A stretch of 64,000 nt of DNA from Gnetum montanum (GCA_015680685.1 MNCI01007750.1:185336-249335), one strand, 5' to 3'. Shown: positions 1-12,379, counted from the first letter of the stretch. The notes: a model not told the origin generated them from the letters alone. Made by a program: numbers and translations.

Positions 1-577
1 TCGTCTTTCATAATCATTCTCTTCATTACTAGGATACCTTCCTTTGTATTCCTCTCTCTCATAAGCTCTTTTTCTATCTTTGTCATGGTATCCTCATATG
101 TATTTCTTCATGTCAAACTCCAAAGATGAACATGAGGAGGTAGATGAAGCAGTTGGAGAATGGTGCTCGCTGGTTCTCCTTCTATGACTTCATGATTTAT
201 CATCTTTTGGTTTGATAGAAGTTCTAGGCCTTATGCTCTATTTGGGTTAAGTCTTTTGTATCCCTTCGAAGATCCTTTGCAAGAGTTGACTTTAGCTTGG
301 CGTTGGCAAGGTCTTCAATATGTATTACCGGTATGTGGAAGTGAGATCCATGAGTTTGATAAAAATTTTCTGCTTGGAGTGAAGCATCTTTTATTTCTTC
401 TAGGATAACTATCTAAGGTACCTTCTTTCCTTTGTCACATTCGTGATGGACTTCCATGATGACATCCCTTCTTACCCTAGCCTCCATTGGCTAGTATGGC
501 CTTATCATGTTCTTTATGGCTTGATAGCTCTCTTGTTCATGACTTAGGTTGGCCTTGATAAGGGTTGCTTGCAACAT
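1..577 (-). pseudogene. decayed gag-region ORF of element A2 (partial)
   Basis: Reading the minus strand leftwards from an ATG at 577 gives a protein-like stretch with only a few stops (it begins MLQATLIKANLSHEQESYQ and later contains EREEYKGRYPSN). It is hydrophilic and rich in Lys and Glu, with no catalytic motif. It lies downstream of a minus-strand PBS (930-946) and 5' LTR (948-1835), where gag belongs in the A family, and it runs off the left edge. I could not align it convincingly with the gag of element A at 41056-42975, so calling it gag rests on position only. It could instead be an extra leader ORF. Confidence 0.35.
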
Positions 578-929
578 CAATGGAATGAAATGTTTTGGTG
601 GTAGAACTAAATTTCCTTGTAAGTATCTCTATCCAAGTTGTTCATGCTAGTGAAGAATGGATGTAAAATTAGGATAGTATGGATTAGTGTGAACATATGT
701 AATTCTTGGTTGCATCAGTGCACTTCAATCTTCTTCATCATGTGTTCTGTCATGATTTCTTTGAAATTATTTGGTAGGTGATTTTTCTCTAACTGTTGAA
801 GCCATATTATGTGTTTGACACTTAGTTGTGTGTGTAGGTATTAGGATTGATTAAGAATGTAAAGGGTACACTTTATGGATTGATACAACAAACTTTATAA
901 GATCAACTACTCAACATACATTGACACAT

Positions 930-946
930 CCCTAGCAACAATGCCA
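930..946 (-). other. primer-binding site of element A2
   Basis: The minus strand reads TGGCATTGTTGCTAGGG directly next to the inner end of the LTR (one base spacer). It matches the PBS of element A (TGGCATCGTTGCCGAGG) apart from transitions, and both resemble the Athila-type site complementary to the 3' end of tRNA-Asp. It fixes A2 as a minus-strand element extending off the left edge. Confidence 0.7.
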
Positions 947-947
947 A

Positions 948-1835
948 TGATGAGTGGTGAAGGTATTTCAACACTCTACCATACAATTCATGAGTGTTTG
1001 GGCATGACCAAATTGTAATCTGTGGATGGATGCTATAATTATACTAGTAATTGATGTTAAGTTTGAGATCGTTATCTTCCCACTTCAAGTTAGTGAAGTT
1101 CAAGTGTATGGTTTAACTCTTAGTGAGGTACATGATAGATGTTGTTGTAGGGCTCTTAATACTCCTAGTCGTAAACATGATTGGGTAAAAGGTAAAATTC
1201 TAAGTCTAGTTAACTATGAAAACAAAAATCTATCTTAGCCTAGAGCAATGGATATTCGATGCTAGTCTACTGTACATGCCTTGGACTCATGTAATTATCA
1301 TTGGGATTACTAACTAAAATTACTACTAAGCGAATCAAGCAACACCATTACTGGGTTACAAAATAACTACACTCAGTGCTTGAAACTAGTTGTATCCATT
1401 CTACTTAACTAGTAAACATGGACAATAAAGTGCTTGAAATGTAAGTGATTAACTAGGAAAGCAAGAAAATTATTCTAAACATAAAGAAAACTAAGGAATG
1501 CTACAATGATGAGAAATATTTTTGATCTTTATTACCATAGATAAATTGTGTCCAAGTACAATTTATGTGAATAAAGATGCTGATCAATTTCTTAACACCA
1601 CACTGCAGACATTCACTATATTACTAAAACTATGAAACAAATTGCAAGAATTTGGCTAAGGGTTGGAAGAAAAAGTTGTCATTTATGTGTCCAAGTGTTG
1701 GTATTTATAGGGCTACACAAATCCCAAGACATCGCATCAATAATGACATAGGATGAGCTATGATATCGTAGTTATGATATCGTTGATACAATATTGTAGA
1801 TACGATATTGCATTAGCAAAAAAATTGGTTTTATC
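948..1835 (-). mobile_element. 5' LTR of element A2 (A-family, Athila-like)
   Basis: It begins TGATGAGTGG on the + strand, the same terminus as the LTRs at 18881 and 43122. It follows them in order through recognisable blocks: the 'CATTGGGATTAC' stretch, the 'CTGGGTTAC' stretch, the 'TGTCCAAGTAC' stretch, the 'CACCACACTGCAG' stretch, a minus-strand TATA (TATTTATAG on +, near 1701), then repeated ATATCG palindromes. The outer end is eroded: the expected ACTCATCA terminus is not visible, so the right boundary is approximate. It is much more diverged than the other two copies and therefore older. Confidence 0.75.
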
Positions 1836-1854
1836 AAAAGTAAATCTAAACTCG

Positions 1855-2230
1855 CATAGACATAGATTATTTGTTCTTGATTTACTGTACATATCCTGAA
1901 CATGTACTAATGCTGATGGGCATACTAATGATTCACTATTTGGATCACTAAGTATTAATATATTTATGCTTGAAATCAGTCATACTCATGCAAATTAATT
2001 AAATGCAAGGGATTAAAATAGTTAACTAATTACATGAAAAGTAAATGAATAGTTGAGGTGAAACTCCAAGGAGGTAAATTAAAATGCTAATCTAAGTGTT
2101 GCAGTGGATGGAACAAATCTTAATTTTATTACAACCATGCAAATGTATCTAGGTACATCATGCACTTGAATAAAACTTTGTGCAATTTATTTAATCCATG
2201 TTGTGGCTCTCATATGCAAAATTCTAACTT
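1855..2230 (-). mobile_element. fragment of a further, highly diverged A-family LTR
   Basis: This segment again follows the middle of the A-family LTR: 'CTTGATTTACTGTACATATCCTG' near 1878, 'GCTTGAAATCAGTCATACTC' near 1969, 'GGGATTAAAATAGTTAACTA' near 2009, then 'CTAGGTACATCATGCACTTG' near 2149. It directly abuts the previous LTR, so it is either the remains of a second element or an internal duplication. Neither terminus is preserved. Confidence 0.55.
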
Positions 2231-3480
2231 TCACGGAATCAAGGCTCAATCATATGTTATGATTTTTGGATCATGGCATGGCTAATATTTAAAGTAGTTA
2301 AATGGCCATTATCTATGTTATTTTTCATATACATTATTTTTTACTATAGCATGACTTTTAATTTTAATTGTCATGGCCTTCATATGAATGCTCACAACCC
2401 GTAGTTGTTGGCAATTGTTTGGGACTGGACTGCCAATGTGGGGTGGCCTCATGGTCTTGTGACTAGGGGGTCATGGGATTGAAGGTGTTCTTCAAATAGG
2501 ATTTAGGTACTTGGTGGTCTTTGGCAACACCAAGGCCCATATACCTCCAAATAAACTTAGTAGTTATGAAATGTAATAGACATAAGTATGTGTTCATTGT
2601 TGTGAATATTAAAATGGTTGGGTTATGTATAAAACTATAATCGACTATCATAAAAGAGATTTGAATAACTTTGTCAAATACTATGACTTGTTGAAGATTT
2701 CTATTTTGTTCAATCACTTAGTCTATACAGTCATTATAGTATGCTACTTGTAACAAATAAAATTTTGCAAAAACATTTAAGCACAATTTTGACAATCTAC
2801 TCCTAATTTTTCCTAGAGAGAAAGTTCCACAAGAAAACTAGAAATAGAGCGAGATTCAATGAACTTAGAAAGAAAAAAAGAAAAGAATGTAGATTTTTGT
2901 GAAAATATCAAATACTTAAGAAAGATAAATTGACATGAAGAAACACTTCACAATAAAGTTATTCCTAATTCAATAACTATGAATTGTTCAAACTATTAGA
3001 GCTCAATAAGCAATTTCAAAAACATAATCCTATTATACTATAAAAAATTGCTACGTAAATGACAAAGTATGAGTCTTTATTATGGCTAGTTAATAGTTGT
3101 CAAAGATTGAAATCAATAGAGCTTTCAAAAGGATTTGACAATTTCTTGATTAAAATACCAAGGCAATACACTTTAAAACAATGAAGCTACTTCATTCAGC
3201 TCAAAATACCAAAGATTTTCCTAGATTTCCTACACTCAAAACATAAAATTTCATTAAGACATCACTATTGAATTACTTTTGAGGCTTTTCAAGGACATAA
3301 GCTCTTCTATGGAAAATCTTAATAGATGTCTAATATTGCATAAAAACAGAGCTATAAAAGAAACCTAGGAAAAATTCCAAAATTAAATGCTAATCACTAT
3401 ACTATCTAAACCATTAACTAAGTAACTAAAACAAAATGGGAAGAAATGAACTCATAGGATTGAAACAAAGTAGCTAAATT
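2231..3480. other. AT-rich non-coding stretch
   Basis: No protein family, paired termini or RNA gene could be recognised. The longest open frame (84 codons, minus, 2463-2717) resembles nothing I know and has no flanking support. It probably consists of old repeat sequence. Confidence 0.5.
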
Positions 3481-3960
3481 GATGTCTTAGCAAGCCATCT
3501 TACAAATAATATTCAACTGTCTTTTTTCAAGTTGCTTCACCTTCCCTGCCTTTTTCAATTCTATCCTTGAAGCCTTTTTATAGGCATTGGGTAGTTACAA
3601 TAATTATGAAACGTTAAGGGTATTACAAATATCTAGGGATATTAACTTATAACTACCTTAGAAGTTATAACTTCTATAGGAAGTTATTATAAATTTAAGC
3701 TATGGTTGCCAAGTGTTTTCTTGGTAATAAATATCATGGAAATCACCATAGGAAGTTACAACAATTTTGAGAAATATATGCCAAAGTTGGCAAGTGTCTC
3801 AAAAGAGACTACAAATATTAAGGAGAATTAATCATAATTTCATATGGGAATTTAAAATAATACTAGATTTATTAAGCATTCATAAATACTTTCTCTTTCT
3901 TTTTTTAAACAAAAATAAGCCTTAATCAACTTTTGCAATATATATATAATCATCCTTAAG
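3481..3960 (-). promoter_or_regulatory. possible minus-strand LTR U3/TATA region
   Basis: On the minus strand a TATA-like box CCTATAAAAAGG (3573-3584) follows about 370 bp of sequence with repeated short palindromes of the type AAGTTATAACTT and GGAAGTTAT. This is how plant LTR U3 regions often look. No matching second LTR, PBS or terminal TG/CA pair was found, so it may equally be chance in AT-rich DNA. Confidence 0.25.
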
Positions 3961-5592
3961 AGTTCATTTCTTTGTTACCACTTTCATCAACACATTTGTG
4001 TAAAATATGTAAACATTACAATGTTTGTTCATATCTCGTGGCTTCAACACCACACATTGTGTCTTTGTCTTTCTGCATTGAGAAGAAAACCTACCATCTA
4101 CTGTGCCATGCTTCAACTGTGATGTTATTTCCTCCAAGTAAGAGCATATGTCTTCCAACCCCTTTTTGGTGAAGCTTATAGCTACGTTGCTATCACCTTC
4201 ATGGCTGCCACATGATTGTTTCCTTTGTTGTCACTCCATCGCCATCATTTTTGTTGCCATTGCACCATCATAACTTTTAATGGCTTAGCCAGAGCCATAG
4301 GCATCATGGCTAAGTTCCAGCTTGATCTAACCAAGAGGAGTTGTGCATTTTCTCCATTGTTGCAATATGGATTTTTCAGCTTTGTCTCTTTTGCAAGGTT
4401 TGGATGTCATTTCTGCCGATCCTAACGCCATCTTAAAATAAGCACTATTTGAGTGTTGTAGCTCATTTATGAGTTCATAGTGTCTTGCGCTTGAATTTGG
4501 GCTTTAAAATTTTGTTAATGCTTAAATATTTACTGTTTATTCTTGCTATTTTTGATGGGTGTTGTTAATTCTTTTGAACAATAACCATTTCTTAGGGTTT
4601 TGTATTTTTCCAATCTTGATATTCTTTATTTAAAACAATTTGGCAACATAGGGTTTTAACATTCTACCAATAATCATCTTACATTTCTTTAGAGTGTGAT
4701 TTTGATAATATCCTTAGTTTTTTCTTTTGTTTTTGTGTGTTTTGAAATTTTTGATGATGCTCTCATGGTTTTTACAAATTTTTGTGAATTTAAAAAATTT
4801 TGTTGAGCCTTACTCTCCTATTGTTAAATTTTTGACACTTACACAATAGACACTATATAATGACATTCTGGAAGATTTAGTAATACTTAAAATTTTTCTT
4901 ATTGCTCATACTACCACTCATTCCTTGTAACTAGATGGTTCCAGGGTATCTCCTTAATTTACCATATTTCAAATTCTAGGAGAGATATTCATCTTTCAAA
5001 ACTTCAAACAAGGTGAATCATAACACGTACCTCTGCTATTTTCCACTTAGTCGTTTGACTTGAATCAACAACTATAATGTTATTGTTCTTCTTCTTTCAA
5101 AAAACTTTAACTTATAATAATAAATTAACATTGAAACCAAGCTCCACAGTGGTGATAATAAATACCCTGATTATTCATTGACATGTGAATACTTTCATTT
5201 TATTGAGAAGGAAACCAAACTTCAATGAACTTTTGCCCTTTTTTTTATTTATATGCTATCTTGCATTCACCATTAACATTTGGATTTTAATAAAACCCAA
5301 ACATTAATTTACAAATTTTTCTCCATAAGATGGCTTAAATGTATCAACATTTCATACCCCCTTTTTCTGAAAAAAAAGAAGGTTTTATTATTAACTTTTC
5401 CTTTTATATAGGAACAGAAATCTTTTTTTTCTCGAGGAAAACTTTCATCAAACTTTCGAGAAAAACTTAAGGTTTGATGAAATAAAAACCTCATTCTCTA
5501 AAAAAAACTTAGGACACTATACAAACAAAATTTCATACAACTATCCTGTAGGTGGGAAGAGAAGAGTTAAAAAATAACTTTCTTAGGGATTC
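3961..5592. other. non-coding stretch without recognised content
   Basis: AT-rich, with many homopolymer runs. The short open frames in all six frames show no family resemblance. Nothing further is supported. Confidence 0.5.
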
Positions 5593-6055
5593 TCATATCA
5601 TGAACCCTTTCATATGTAATCTCAGTTGTGATGAATGTCCTTTGTTCCTCTTCTTGCCTAGTTGAAGCATCAAATTGATCTTCTCTTTTGTTTTTAACAA
5701 TTTTCTTTGTCTGCTTTTGATCTCACTCTTTAACTGTTGAATTTTGAGATTCTTCCTAATTAGTTGCTTCAATGTCTTGAGACATAAACGCCTCTCCCTA
5801 AGAATCATCTTTCTTAGATTCTCCTTGATATTCAGCTTAACTGGTACATTTATGGAAGCTGCCTTAAACATTGAAATGTATAGAAAGTCCACCAGTGAGA
5901 AATCTAAACTCATTTGAAAGCCAAAGTAAGAAAGGGCTTTTACTAGATGCTCCACGGGAAGTTTCCTTACAATAGGTTCTCAATACATGCTCTAGACAAC
6001 ATCCCATAACATATGGGATAAAAGGCCTTCTTATTGTCCTATCTCTAAGCACCAT
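5593..6055 (-). pseudogene. frameshifted remnant, Lys/Leu-rich probable coiled coil
   Basis: Two overlapping minus-strand frames join into one protein-like sequence. It starts MVLRDRTIRRPFIPYVMG (6055), shifts frame near residue 31 (about 5960), continues VEHLVKALSYFGFQ and ends with about 75 residues rich in Lys, Arg, Leu and Glu that look helical. The family is not recognised. With the E nest removed, it lies downstream of the integrase of minus-strand element F (45096), so it could be a second ORF of F, comparable to the extra ORFs of A and E. That placement is inference only. Confidence 0.35.
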
Positions 6056-6527
6056 TTTCTACTTCACACTTAAACACTTCCTTGCTTTTTCACTTAAAAC
6101 TTGAATTGAAAAATGATGCATTTCCAAGCAATTCACATGTATTTATATAATGAAAGGTAAATTTGAAATTCCCACCAATTCTACTAACCAACTTTGCCAC
6201 TTAGCCAAAATTCGTTTAATTCTCATCATCATATGGTTAGCTAATTCAAATTCCACTATTTGGCTGTTAAAATTAATTCATCACTATGTAGTTATCTAAC
6301 CACACTCCTACTTACACTCAAGTAATAATTACTTAGGATCATATAAGTTTAATAATTAAAATAACACTTTAAATTAAATATTTTTACTAGTAGTTTAACT
6401 TATACATGTTTTAATAATGTTATATAGACTTATCTAAGCATACATATAGTATATATATTTATAGTTAAGTATTATACAAGTCTATATATTTGCTACTACT
6501 AAAAATTACATATTAAAATCTATATAT
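6056..6527. other. AT-rich flank of the nest
   Basis: Very AT-rich, with TATATA runs near 6430-6530. The sequence on the other side of the nest (44916-45095) has the same character, as expected if they were one stretch before element E inserted. Confidence 0.6.
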
Positions 6528-6532
6528 AAAGG
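6528..6532. repeat. target-site duplication of element E (left)
   Basis: AAAGG directly before the 5' LTR. The same AAAGG follows the 3' LTR at 44911-44915. Confidence 0.8.
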
Positions 6533-7457
6533 TGATGAAGTGTCAAAGAGTCGCATTGATGGATCCTTGTGGACGTGGCCTCATCAACGAGCCCTCGTTG
6601 ACATGGTCTTGTCTATGTGGTGTTTCCTAGTCGGCATAGCATTTGTTGCATTTATAAGGCCTTGTCAACATAGCCCCGCAAAAAAGTTTATAAATACGCA
6701 CTCATCGAGCATGTTTATAGCATGTCTTGTCATAGTGGTAGCAAAGCTCTTGCAGTTTTGTCATTTGAAATTTAGAATATTTTTCTTAGTGCCTACAATA
6801 GGAGTTAGAAAGTGTATAGATTTTTATTCGAGCACTAATGTACCTAAGCACAATAGTGTGAATGACAATAAAGATGAGCCTTTTGATAAACCTTGCAACA
6901 GTTGGAAATAGATCAATTAATTATTTATGCATTTAATGTTTTATGCAATTTCCTTTAATGCTTTAAGTGATTAAATACTTAATTAGGCTAAATTAAGCTA
7001 GATTAAGTAGTGATTACCTAAGAACATAAGTATTACCACTTTGAGCATGTGTATGCCGCTTGGTAATCCCAGTAACACTTAACATTTGGTAACTTAGCAG
7101 TGTTACACATGCTTAGGATGTGTACAGAAAGTGTGAATGGATGCTTATATTAGGATTAGTTATGTGTAGTTAGTTAGATTAAGTTATCAATTGAATTACT
7201 TCATTCCTTCCATCCTCTATTTTAAGCACCCAAAACATAAAACATAAAAATAATAAAGATCATATGCCTCGATTACACTTAACCATACCTTTGCATATCA
7301 CAAGTGTAATTGGGAAGACAATGAATGATCATTAGGGCAAGTTCACTTCTTAGAGATTAGTATAGTGGAAGACATACAATCCACAAAATTTGACTAGATC
7401 ACACATGAACGCTTAGTGATTTGTATGGTTGAGCATAGAGATACTTGCTACTCCTCA
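6533..7457 (+). mobile_element. 5' LTR of element E
   Basis: Begins TGATGAAG and ends CTCCTCA; the other copy is at 43973-44910. Shared blocks include 'AATGACAATAA' (6860), 'GGCTAAATTAAGCTAGA' (6984), 'CATATGCCTCGATTACACTT' (7262) and 'AACGCTTAGTGATT' (7408). A TATA-like element (TATAAATA, about 6690) precedes a probable transcription start. The two copies differ at many sites, mostly transitions. Confidence 0.85.
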
Positions 7458-7458
7458 C

Positions 7459-7475
7459 TGGCACCATTTTCAAGG
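7459..7475 (+). other. primer-binding site of element E
   Basis: TGGCACCATTTTCAAGG, one base after the LTR. Most differences from the Athila tRNA-Asp site (TGGCGCCGTTGCCGGGG) are transitions of the kind expected from cytosine deamination. Confidence 0.65.
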
Positions 7476-7611
7476 ATTCTTTTTGTTTAAAATTTGCACT
7501 ATCTAGGTGTAGTGAAAATCATTAACATCGTTGGATGAACCCTAAGGTCAAAAATCATTCTAAGAATAAATATAATAATTTAAGCATATTGATAAATTAT
7601 TTTATTGTAGA

Positions 7612-9870
7612 ATGTATTCTTCTCACAAGCGTGATGATACTAAACTACTAGTGCCTCAAGAATGCAAGGTGGCATATACTCATCCAGATGAGTATGTTCT
7701 TGACTTCACCTTCATCTAGCACCAGGATGAACAGCTATGGTGGCGAGATATGGAGGGAAACATTATAATGCCTCTTGATCAATTTATGTTTGGGATGTTG
7801 CTCCAAACTCTTAGGAGGTTGGGCATCTAGGATCTTCAAGAAGAGTACATTATGCATGACTATGATTACTAGGACTACCATCCCACTAAAACACAATGCA
7901 AGAGAGATTGATACTAGGAGAAGCACCATGAGGCTATGAAGGGAAAATGGTTCACTAATCCCTTGTTCCTACTCAACCAAAACGATAATTAGGATCCTCT
8001 CTTTGAGGGTTTTTAACATGCATATTCTCCACCCCTTGATATTGGTGATGGGGGCTTGAACTTGAAGCTGCCATTCACTATTAACAATCTGGGTTTAGGT
8101 AAAAGTGGGAGTCTAAGCAGGGGCTTGGGCAAGCATTAGGATGACAAGAAAGTTGATGAATGTGGCTATGACAAGCGTAGAGGAGGTGGCAGATGCCATG
8201 GTGGTGGCAATCCTTCTCCTTCTTCGCTCTCTTCATTCACATCTTCTCCTTCCTCTTTTGGTTCTGACAGACACCATCGAAAGGACAACCATGATGAAGG
8301 TAAACAATTGGACAATAATGATCGCTAGGCCTACCATGAACAAAGGTGTAGCAGAGGAAATCATAGGTTTCGTCAAAATAATGATGATGATGAGCCTTTT
8401 CTGGCAACTCGAAGTATGCTAAATATCATAGAGGTAGTGAAAATTCTAGCCAGGCATGTGAAAGATAGTCGAATCAAGCAACTTGACATGAATAAATATT
8501 CATAGATTTGAGGGGACGATATAAATTTGATCCACAAACACATCTTCAAACCTTTCACAATGCATGTGCCTTACAAAATATTGAAAATGATTGACAAAAA
8601 TTAAAGCTATTTCCTAGGACATTCATCAAGGAAGTTGAAAGCTAGAATTGGTCCTTGGAGTTAGAATTTATCTATAGTTGGAGTACAATGCTAGAGCTAT
8701 TCAATGATAAATATTAGACATAGTCTTGAGTGTTTAATTTAAGAAGGTAGGTCCAAGGATGGAAGCAAGAAACACATGAAACCTTGGATGCCACCATGGG
8801 TAGATACTATTTTCTCTTACACCAATGTCCTAGCCATGGTTATTCCTAGTGGGAACAACTTCTTCACAGCATTAATGGACTTAGATAAAAAATGAGAAGA
8901 ACTTTTGGGGTTTATGCCAAGGAAGACTATTAGAACTTAGAGCCCATCAGATCCAAAGGCCGATAGAGTAGGTAGCAAAAGAAGAAGAAGAGTTAAGAAA
9001 ATGGGAAAGTGCTAAGGAATATAACAAAGATCCTTTCATAAAAAAAAGGAGGGTCCAATTTTACAACAATGAGGAGGAGGCATCACTTGATGAGGTGATG
9101 AACAACAAGACCTTGTTGATCCAAAAATCTAGGTCTAAAATTTCGACCAAGGTAGATAAAATGTGGGATTTATTGGATGAAAACTTCCAAACTGCTTTAA
9201 AGATTGTAGAAGAATCAAGAGAATACAGTAGTGATCGTAACTGCAGGAGGTGGAAAGAAGTTTAACATGCCTACCAAAGGGGTAAGGGCAAAGTTGCTGT
9301 AGTAGGAGAAGTTATGGAGATAGAATTAGATGACGATGGTGGATGTGACATCTACTAATATAAACATCCTAAAGGATGTTGCCTTGTTGGGTAACACTTG
9401 TAAGAGTCTAGAGTGTACATGTTGAATCCTAGATTGGCAAGAAGGTAAGCACTTAGAAGATTGCCTTATCCTCAAGTAATCCAACAAAGTTTCACCAGCA
9501 ACAATAAGCTTATTATCCAAGTGGAGCTTCACCACAGCCATATGAGCAATACCAACAGTGAAAACATCCATAGTTGTGGGGGATGCCACCACTAAGGTAG
9601 TAGTATCTTTACAGGTAGCCAGATACATATGGGTACTATGTTTAATAACCAATGTCTCCATGTGACTCTTCTAGTCATGTTTCTTTTCAACATCACTACT
9701 ACCTTCTAGAGTATCATAGAACTCATTCTCCATGTACTAGAGGGAAAATCCCATATCCCTATCATCCTTCTGATTCTTTAGCACATGCTCCTTCACCCTC
9801 TAGCAAATTACCTCTTGCTCCATCTATGTAGGGCTAAATTCCACCATAGTTGCAAGAACAAAATACTACT
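7612..9870 (+). pseudogene. gag of element E (Athila-like)
   Basis: Gag would form the virus-like particle core and bind the element RNA. The reading frame from ATG 7612 begins MYSSHKRDD and keeps sense for hundreds of codons with scattered stops. A DDDEPFLATRSM stretch near 8385 matches DDDEPLLATTSL in the gag of element A. Near 9341-9380 a broken zinc knuckle can be read (CDIY then HPKGCC, against intact CNIC then HPMGQC in A). In 7612-8330, seven of nine in-frame stops are TAG, one TGA and one TAA. The Pro/Ser/Tyr-rich C-terminus near 9680-9860 also resembles A. Confidence 0.65.
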
Positions 9871-9904
9871 AGGGCTGTTAACTTATAGCTAGCTTTTCAA
9901 CCAA

Positions 9905-10512
9905 ATGGTTCAAAACCTAGATCTCAAAAAACTACCATTTTTTTTATTCAAAAATCCTCCAAAGTTCTCATGGACAAATGTGGTTGGTTGCCCTGTCTCT
10001 CCATCATCCTTTACATCAAAACCTTTCAAGAGTCCTTCAAACCAAATGCCTCCTAAGATCTACATTATCATGTTAATCCATAACCATCCCAGGAAAAGAT
10101 TTGACCCTAGAAGTCCTCTCATCTACTTGCAGATCACTAGACATGAGCGATGCAAGGCTCTTTTTGATTCAAGTTCTAGTGTCAATCTAAATTCCCATGA
10201 CATGTACAAAGTATGGAACTTGCCACCTCTCAAAAAGAGTAATATTCATCTAGAATTGCAAGACCAGTCAATCATGGTTCCTCTGGGATTTCTAGATAAC
10301 ATTGTGACCATTATTTATGGGTGATCTTATCCTATTGGTTTTCTAGTGATCAAGGTTGACAATTGCAAGGAAGACTTTCCAATTATTATGGAAAGGGCAT
10401 GGTTGAGCATTGTTGATGCCTGAATGAGCATAAGATATCTCTCCTTGGAAATTTGCAAGGAGAATGAATTTGGAAAGATTGAGAAGAAGTGAGTTCCATG
10501 CATCACGTACAA
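9905..10512 (+). pseudogene. protease region of element E
   Basis: A retroviral-type aspartic protease would cut the Gag-Pol polyprotein. An open stretch of 139 codons (9905-10324) includes CKALFDSSSSVN, at the position of the usual D-x-G-[SA] active site; the Gly is replaced by Ser, so it is inactive as read. It is followed by a beta-rich segment (NIHLELQDQSIMVPLGFLD) and, after one stop, FPIIMERAWLSIVDA, which matches the conserved ILGRPWL-type end of such proteases. RT follows after a linker. Confidence 0.6.
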
Positions 10513-10857
10513 TGATATTGGGTGTAACTATGTGCAGAAACTCTAGTATATCAAAATCACATCCATCAAAGCATGTAGATTGTGCGCAGATGAATGTAAA
10601 GTTTAAAGGTTCTTGTATGTAGCATCCACAAAATAAGAGGGAACCCAGTGGCTGATAGATGATCTTGGAAGTGGCACACTTTGTATGGAACCTCCTCAAA
10701 GTCTGACATGTGCCTATATTAAAAGCATGGATAAACTAGAGTAAGTTCATCACCAACTCTGATAATTCAAATGATGATACCTATTGGGAAGAGCTGGAAA
10801 TACCTAAAAATTTTAAATAAGAGCCCTTAGAGTGGAAAAATCTACCTACTAGCATGG

Positions 10858-12300
10858 AGTATGAATTTTTGACAAATGGCAAGCTCATAATAATCAATGC
10901 TAATCTTGCTCCTAAATAGAAACAAATGCTATTAAAGGTGGTCAACAAATGGCTAATAGCCTTTGCCTGGTCATATCCCAAACTCACTAGAATTGATCCA
11001 TGGATATGCCAGCACCACATTTAAATCGATTCATTCATGAAGCCAAGAAGGTAACCACAATAGCAATTAAATTGAAAATTGAAACATATTATGAAAGAGG
11101 AGATTAAGCAACTCCTAAAGGTAGGGTTCATCTACCCCATTATGGATAGTAAGTGGGTCAGCCCACTTGTGATAGTGCCAAAGAGAGATGGAAAATGGTA
11201 GATTTGTATGGACTTCAGGCTATTAAACATGGCAACATTCAAAGATCATTTTCCATTACCATTCATTGATCAGGTGTTGGAAATCATATCTGGGCATTTT
11301 TAGATGGTTGTAGTGGCTATAACCAAATCTAGATTGCACCAGAAGACCAAAATAACATTCATGAGTCCATGTGGGACTTTTGCATATTGAAAGATGCCTT
11401 TTGGTTTGTGTAATGCTTCTACCACTTTTCATTGCCTGGTCTTAAGCATCTTTCAATAGCAAATTAGTAGCAAAGTGGAAGCCTTTATGGATGACTTCTC
11501 CACTTATGGTGATACATTTGAGCAAGCCTTGAATCGCCTTGAGCAAATACTCAAAAGATGTGTGGAAACAAACTTGCAACTTAATTGGTAAAAGAGCCAT
11601 CTCATGGTCTATAAGGGCATTGTACTGGGGCATAGAATTTCTTAGGTAGGGATTGAGATGGACCTTGAAAAGATAAGGATCATCCAAGGAATAACTCATT
11701 AATAAAAAATCATTAAAGATGTTTCTTCATTCTTTGGACACACTGGCTACTACCAGCGATTCATAGAGAATTTCTCTAAGATCACAAAATCATTGGTCAA
11801 GCTAATAAAGAAAGATGTTCCATTCATCTATATTAAGAAATGCAAAAAAGCATTCTAGAGCCTTAAGTAGAGGCTTGTAGAGACTTCAATTCTATGAGCA
11901 CCTAACTAGTCCAGGCTATTTCATATCATGATAGGTGCATCTAATTATGCTTTGGGAGCTATCCTTACACAGTTTGATGATTGAAAACATCTATATTATA
12001 TGCACAATAAAAGCTGAAGCATTTTGGGTGCATAGATCAATTACACCACCACAGAGAAAGAATTGATGGTGGTGGTGTATGCTATGGAAAAGTTCATGCA
12101 CTATGTGCTTGGATATAAAGTCTTTGTTCACATTGACCATAATGTCATTTGCTTTCTCATAAACAAGTCAATGGTGAGCCCCCTGTGTCATACAATGATT
12201 GGTGATATTGTAGGAATTTGATCTTACAATGGTAGATCAAAGGAGGACTAAGAATGTGGTCACTAATCACTTGTCTTGGTTGTGATGGGAAAACAAAGAG
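10858..12300 (+). pseudogene. reverse transcriptase and RNase H of element E
   Basis: Copies element RNA into DNA and removes the RNA strand. The linker contains KWLIAFAWSYPKL, then the palm begins at EIKQLLKVGFIYPI. WVSPLVIVPKRDGKW (11155), KDHFPLPFID (11240), CGTFAY and MPFGLCNASTTF (11395) follow. The catalytic box reads FMDDFSTYGD (11486), with both Asp present, then GIVLGHRIS and YYQRFIENFS. RNase H is represented by GASNYALGAIL (11940) and TTTEKELMVVVYAMEKF (12050). Stops, mainly TAG, and at least one frameshift interrupt it. The motif wording is Athila-like. Confidence 0.8.
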
Positions 12301-12379
12301 GAGGAGAGCACACTCTCTGACCAATTTCCAAATGAACTTCTATTTTCTTGTGCAACAAATGAAACAATTCCCATAGAAC

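Noticed and set aside
930-946. tRNA gene fragment
   Set aside because: The tRNA-like match is limited to the PBS length and always abuts an LTR.
6540-6911. 123-codon + ORF
   Set aside because: It lies wholly in the 5' LTR of E; the frame is not kept in the 3' LTR.
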